Shown here: one piece after another, positions 5,999 through 7,833 of the stretch
Position numbering within the stretch: position 1 is the first letter of the stretch
Layout: each line of letters begins with the position of its first letter
From: Candidatus Woesearchaeota archaeon
GTDB lineage: Archaea; Nanobdellota; Nanobdellia; Woesearchaeales; GW2011-AR4
NCBI GenBank assembly: GCA_016185865.1
Contig: JACPMU010000075.1
Location: 1-7,833, forward strand
DNA: 7,833 nucleotides
Reading direction: 5' to 3'
The notes under the pieces: generated by a model
The model's database searches: none
What the model was told of the DNA's origin: nothing
The model's input: the letters and a program-made list of their open reading frames with translations, nothing else
Program-made: the position numbers and the translations under genes

Positions 5999-6600
5999 TT
6001 TAGCAATGCAATTATAGTTTCTCCTGCCTTTACTTTATCGTTAACCTTGACTTTCAAATCCACCCCTATTGGAATTATGAGCGTTGCCTGGCTTGACAAT
6101 GCTATCATGCCAATTTTATCGCCTTTATTAACCTTTTGATTTTTTTTAACATAACATTTTATCCTTCTTGCAAGAAAGCCTGCAATCTGTATCACTTTGA
6201 CCTTCATATTTTTGTTTTGGATTATTATTTCGTTTTTTTCATTCTGAAGGCTTTTGTTCAAGTCATATGCCCTGAAGAAGGTGCCTTTAGTGTGCTTTAT
6301 TGACTTTACAATTCCCTGTATAGGGGCCCTGTTGATATGCGCGTCCAGAGGCGACATAAAGATTGAGATTGCATGGCATTCCCTTGCAACATCTCTTGTC
6401 AGTGTTTTTATCCTGCCAAAAATGTTTTTTTTGATTTTGATGCTGTTTTTTGACGTATTAATTATGCTTATTATTCTTCCGTCTGCAGGAGCCACTATGT
6501 TGTTTCCTTTGGGTATTGCTCTTTTTGGATCTTTGTAGAAGTTCAACAGGAACAGGATTAGGAGCAAAATCACAGCCAGTATAAATATCAGCCACCACAT
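5995..6600 (-). CDS. psd: Phosphatidylserine/archaetidylserine decarboxylase proenzyme, short type, atypical cleavage site
   Basis: Psd removes CO2 from the serine headgroup, yielding the ethanolamine lipid, using a pyruvoyl group it makes by self-cleavage. The 201-residue protein matches the short family: one N-terminal membrane helix (about 2-19), then FYKDPKR (21-27), VAPADG (36-41), the FMSPLDAHINRAP block (81-93, with the Asp-His pair D86 and H88), IQIAGFLARR (137-146), and a C-terminal lipoyl-like segment with VNDKVKAGETI. The cleavage block that usually reads GMIRFGSRVD is GMIALSSQAT (164-173): the Gly of Gly-Ser is S169, with S170 the predicted pyruvoyl source, and Arg and Asp are also replaced. 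The ATG at 6600 has a TATA box about 27 nt upstream and no Shine-Dalgarno site, so it is the first gene of the psd-pmtA-serine synthase operon. Confidence 0.85.
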   Translation of the reverse strand: MWWLIFILAVILLLILFLLNFYKDPKRAIPKGNNIVAPADGRIISIINTSKNSIKIKKNIFGRIKTLTRDVARECHAISIFMSPLDAHINRAPIQGIVKSIKHTKGTFFRAYDLNKSLQNEKNEIIIQNKNMKVKVIQIAGFLARRIKCYVKKNQKVNKGDKIGMIALSSQATLIIPIGVDLKVKVNDKVKAGETIIALLK

Positions 6601-6622
6601 AAGAATTATGGTTTATTTTCCC

Positions 6623-6630
6623 AATATAAA
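6623..6630 (-). promoter_or_regulatory. Predicted TATA box for the psd operon
   Basis: The minus strand reads TTTATATT, centred about 27 nt upstream of the psd ATG at 6600 and placed just past the stop of the 70-residue gene. It predicts a leaderless transcript that carries psd, pmtA and the serine synthase fusion. Confidence 0.65.
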
Positions 6631-6635
6631 CCTTT

Positions 6636-6848
6636 TTATGACTTTTTCCGGAACTTAAGCGCTTTGTTGTTGTAAATCAGAATGCAGAGGCCTATGACAG
6701 CAATAACCATCCCGTAAATTACATGCTTAACATGAGATGTTTCTTCTTCCAAGCCTATTCTTGCATGAAACGCATGCGAGGAAAAGGCTATCAGCATGCC
6801 TATGAACAGCAGTATTGTTGCAATAATGTCAATTAGTTTATTAGCCAT
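6636..6848 (-). CDS. Small two-helix membrane protein, unknown
   Basis: I do not recognise this 70-residue protein. It has two hydrophobic segments (about 5-24 and 43-59) separated by a charged loop with GLEEETSHVKH (32-42), and a basic tail ending KFRKKS. That layout places a short polar loop on one face, but no enzyme or transporter motif is present. It begins with an ATG and lies 25 bp after the DUF4383-like gene on the same strand, beyond a T-rich tract. A weak TATA-like AATAAAT overlapping that upstream stop codon (about 6873-6879) would be at a suitable distance for its own start. The psd promoter follows its stop codon directly. Codon pattern and position support a real gene; function is open. 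Confidence 0.7.
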   Translation of the reverse strand: MANKLIDIIATILLFIGMLIAFSSHAFHARIGLEEETSHVKHVIYGMVIAVIGLCILIYNNKALKFRKKS

Positions 6849-6869
6849 AAAAAATAAAAAAAAGAAAAA
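6849..6869 (-). terminator. T-rich tract, possible archaeal terminator
   Basis: On the minus strand, a run of T broken by single C and A bases follows the stop codon of the DUF4383-like gene within five bases. Archaeal polymerase can terminate on such tracts without a hairpin, and I see no stem-loop here. It runs up to the start of the next gene, so it could equally be just an AT-rich spacer. Confidence 0.45.
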
Positions 6870-6873
6870 GGAT

Positions 6874-7224
6874 TTATTCCTTTACGCCGTAAGCAACTCC
6901 AAGGCTTACAACACCAACTGCTATGTGCAGGTAGCTGATTGCTGCGTTTATTGCAAAAATGCTTGCCAGCAAGCCTCCGTCTAACCCTTCTGCAAACCAA
7001 AGCAAGCCTACAACAAGCGCTATGATGCCTGTCCACATGTTGGTTTTCTTGCCTGCCTGCCAGATAATTACTCCTCCGCCAACAAGATGCAGCAGGTTTT
7101 GCGCGAGGTTCACTCCAAAAATTCCCAATATTGGCGCGTTGACAAACCCTACCAGTCCGAGAAGCACTAGTACAGCTCCAACAACCATTGCGTATGTTTT
7201 TTGTACATCTGCGATATGCACCAC
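6874..7224 (-). CDS. DUF4383-like four-helix membrane protein
   Basis: This protein of up to 116 residues has four predicted membrane helices (about 12-29, 41-56, 63-80 and 89-112). The pattern LLGLVGFVNAP followed by LGIFGVNLAQNLLHLVGGGVI (33-53) resembles the DUF4383 family, whose members carry an N-x4-LLHL motif; their function is not known. Starts are GTG at 7224 or GTG at 7221, since the next in-frame ATG at 7188 would cut into helix one. A near-perfect Shine-Dalgarno sequence (AGGAGGTG, 7222-7229) overlaps the first GTG, so neither spacing is ideal. A TATA box about 27 nt before position 7234 predicts a short leader, unlike its leaderless neighbours. The gene is richer in Gly, Ala and Val codons than nearby genes and may be well expressed. 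Confidence 0.75.
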   Translation of the reverse strand: MVHIADVQKTYAMVVGAVLVLLGLVGFVNAPILGIFGVNLAQNLLHLVGGGVIIWQAGKKTNMWTGIIALVVGLLWFAEGLDGGLLASIFAINAAISYLHIAVGVVSLGVAYGVKE

Positions 7225-7229
7225 CTCCT
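7222..7229 (-). promoter_or_regulatory. Strong Shine-Dalgarno site of the DUF4383-like gene
   Basis: AGGAGGTG on the minus strand is the strongest anti-16S match I noticed in the window. It overlaps the GTG at 7224, which makes the GTG at 7221 a more likely start although the spacing is short. Confidence 0.6.
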
Positions 7230-7256
7230 GGTGTAGCTTATTCCTTTTGCACTTAT

Positions 7257-7265
7257 GTATTTAAG
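7257..7265 (-). promoter_or_regulatory. Predicted TATA box for the DUF4383-like gene
   Basis: CTTAAATAC on the minus strand is centred near 7261 and predicts initiation near 7234, giving about ten bases of leader that include the Shine-Dalgarno site. An 8-bp palindrome, TTCGCGAA (7269-7276), lies just upstream. Confidence 0.5.
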
Positions 7266-7316
7266 CTTTTCGCGAATTTGTATAGTGCAATAGATATGTT
7301 ATATGGTTATCAAAAC

Positions 7317-7325
7317 CTTTTTAAG
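7317..7325 (+). promoter_or_regulatory. Predicted TATA box for the radical SAM gene
   Basis: CTTTTTAAG is centred 28 nt before the ATG at 7349 and is preceded by AAAAC, a plausible purine-rich BRE. No Shine-Dalgarno site is seen, so leaderless initiation is predicted. Confidence 0.6.
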
Positions 7326-7348
7326 AGGCTGAAATATACTCCTTGGCT

Positions 7349-7833
7349 ATGAAATTCACGATATTGGATTGTTATACAGACGAGCCTGCCGGGCTTGGAG
7401 TTCCTCCCTATCTCGGGACTTACCCAAGGTACATAGCAGGCTGTTTGGATAGTGATGTTGCTTATTTGACAGTTGATGATTTAAGGTTGTGGAAGAAATA
7501 TTATGGAGTGATTCATGAAACAAAGAAATCACAGAAAACCGACATTACAACTTATAATTTGACAATCAACCATGAAAATATTCCAAAAATACTTTCTGAA
7601 ACAGAGACATTGATTGTTGTTCTTGGTGTTCACGTGCCTGGGAAGTATTTGTCTGCAATTCCAGGGACTTTAAATGAGATAATGCCAATGATTATGGATT
7701 TAAAATGCAAAAAGATACTGACAGGCCCTGCTGTTTTTGGAACTCAGTTGTTTGGAGGCAGATTTTACGAGAAAGCTGATTTGAGCGTTTTTGACAAAGT
7801 TGATTATGGAATGTTTAATTTTAAGTATGATGA
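7349..7833 (+). CDS. Probable archaeal radical SAM protein, N-terminal part (cut by window end)
   Basis: The frame is open from the ATG at 7349 to the window end, giving 161 codons of an incomplete protein. The N-terminus, FTILDCYTDEPAGLGVPPYLG followed by TYPRYIAG, resembles archaeal radical SAM proteins that begin with a B12-binding-like Rossmann domain. Alternating strands and helices follow, such as DVAYLTVDDLR (40-50), LIVVLGVHVPGKYL (about 89-102) and KKILTGPAVFGTQLFGG (about 122-138), as expected for that fold. The CxxxCxxC cluster motif that would prove a radical SAM enzyme is not in the window, so the family call is from memory of the N-terminal pattern. Substrate is unknown. It has its own predicted leaderless promoter and is divergent from the DUF4383-like gene. 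Confidence 0.65.
   Translation, partial: MKFTILDCYTDEPAGLGVPPYLGTYPRYIAGCLDSDVAYLTVDDLRLWKKYYGVIHETKKSQKTDITTYNLTINHENIPKILSETETLIVVLGVHVPGKYLSAIPGTLNEIMPMIMDLKCKKILTGPAVFGTQLFGGRFYEKADLSVFDKVDYGMFNFKYD

Noticed and set aside
7247..7290. 7-bp inverted repeat TTGCACT/AGTGCAA with a 30-bp loop, and the palindrome TTCGCGAA inside it
   Set aside because: Matches this short are expected by chance in a gap of this size, and no regulator or second copy supports an operator. Noted only because they flank the TATA box of the DUF4383-like gene.

Overview
The window looks like a compact archaeal genome segment, most likely from a DPANN-type lineage (Woesearchaeota/Pacearchaeota-like). That placement is an inference. 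The archaeal call rests on a CDP-archaeol synthase (carS) gene, on TATA boxes lying about 26-30 nt upstream of start codons (leaderless transcripts), and on a Shine-Dalgarno site before a gene inside an operon. The DNA is AT-rich. Genes are packed tightly, with three convergent junctions that leave 0, 9 and minus 4 bases between stop codons. No stretch over 300 bases lacks a gene; the longest gap is about 124 bases (7225-7348). I see no tRNA, rRNA, CRISPR array or insertion sequence.

Layout: (1) 12-479, an unknown multi-pass membrane protein on +. (2) 480-1019, carS on -. (3) 1061-2329, a GT2 glycosyltransferase followed by a PlsC-type acyltransferase on +. (4) 2339-3289, a two-gene - operon: a SnoaL/NTF2-like lipoprotein, then a PAP2 phosphatase. 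(5) 3333-4391, a fusion of two CDP-alcohol phosphatidyltransferase domains on +, the first PgsA-like. (6) 4388-6600, a - operon running psd, pmtA-like methyltransferase, then a second double CDP-alcohol phosphatidyltransferase whose C-terminal half is a serine-type synthase. (7) 6636-7224, two small membrane proteins on -, the larger DUF4383-like. (8) From 7349, the N-terminal part of a probable radical SAM protein on +, cut by the window edge.

Taken together this is a polar-lipid headgroup cluster. CarS would make CDP-archaeol. The PgsA-like fusion would make archaetidylglycerol phosphate, and the PAP2 enzyme could remove its phosphate. The serine synthase half would make archaetidylserine, Psd would decarboxylate it to archaetidylethanolamine, and the PmtA-like enzyme could N-methylate that towards an archaetidylcholine-like lipid. 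PlsC and the GT2 enzyme may acylate or glycosylate lipids. Product identities are inferred from families and context.

The most unusual points are: two separate double-CDP-AP fusions, one with an eroded active site in its first half; a decarboxylase whose usual Gly-Ser self-cleavage site reads Ser-Ser; a 19-bp tandem repeat that triplicates the start region of the serine synthase gene; and a bacterial-style PE-methylation enzyme beside an archaeal CDP-archaeol synthase.
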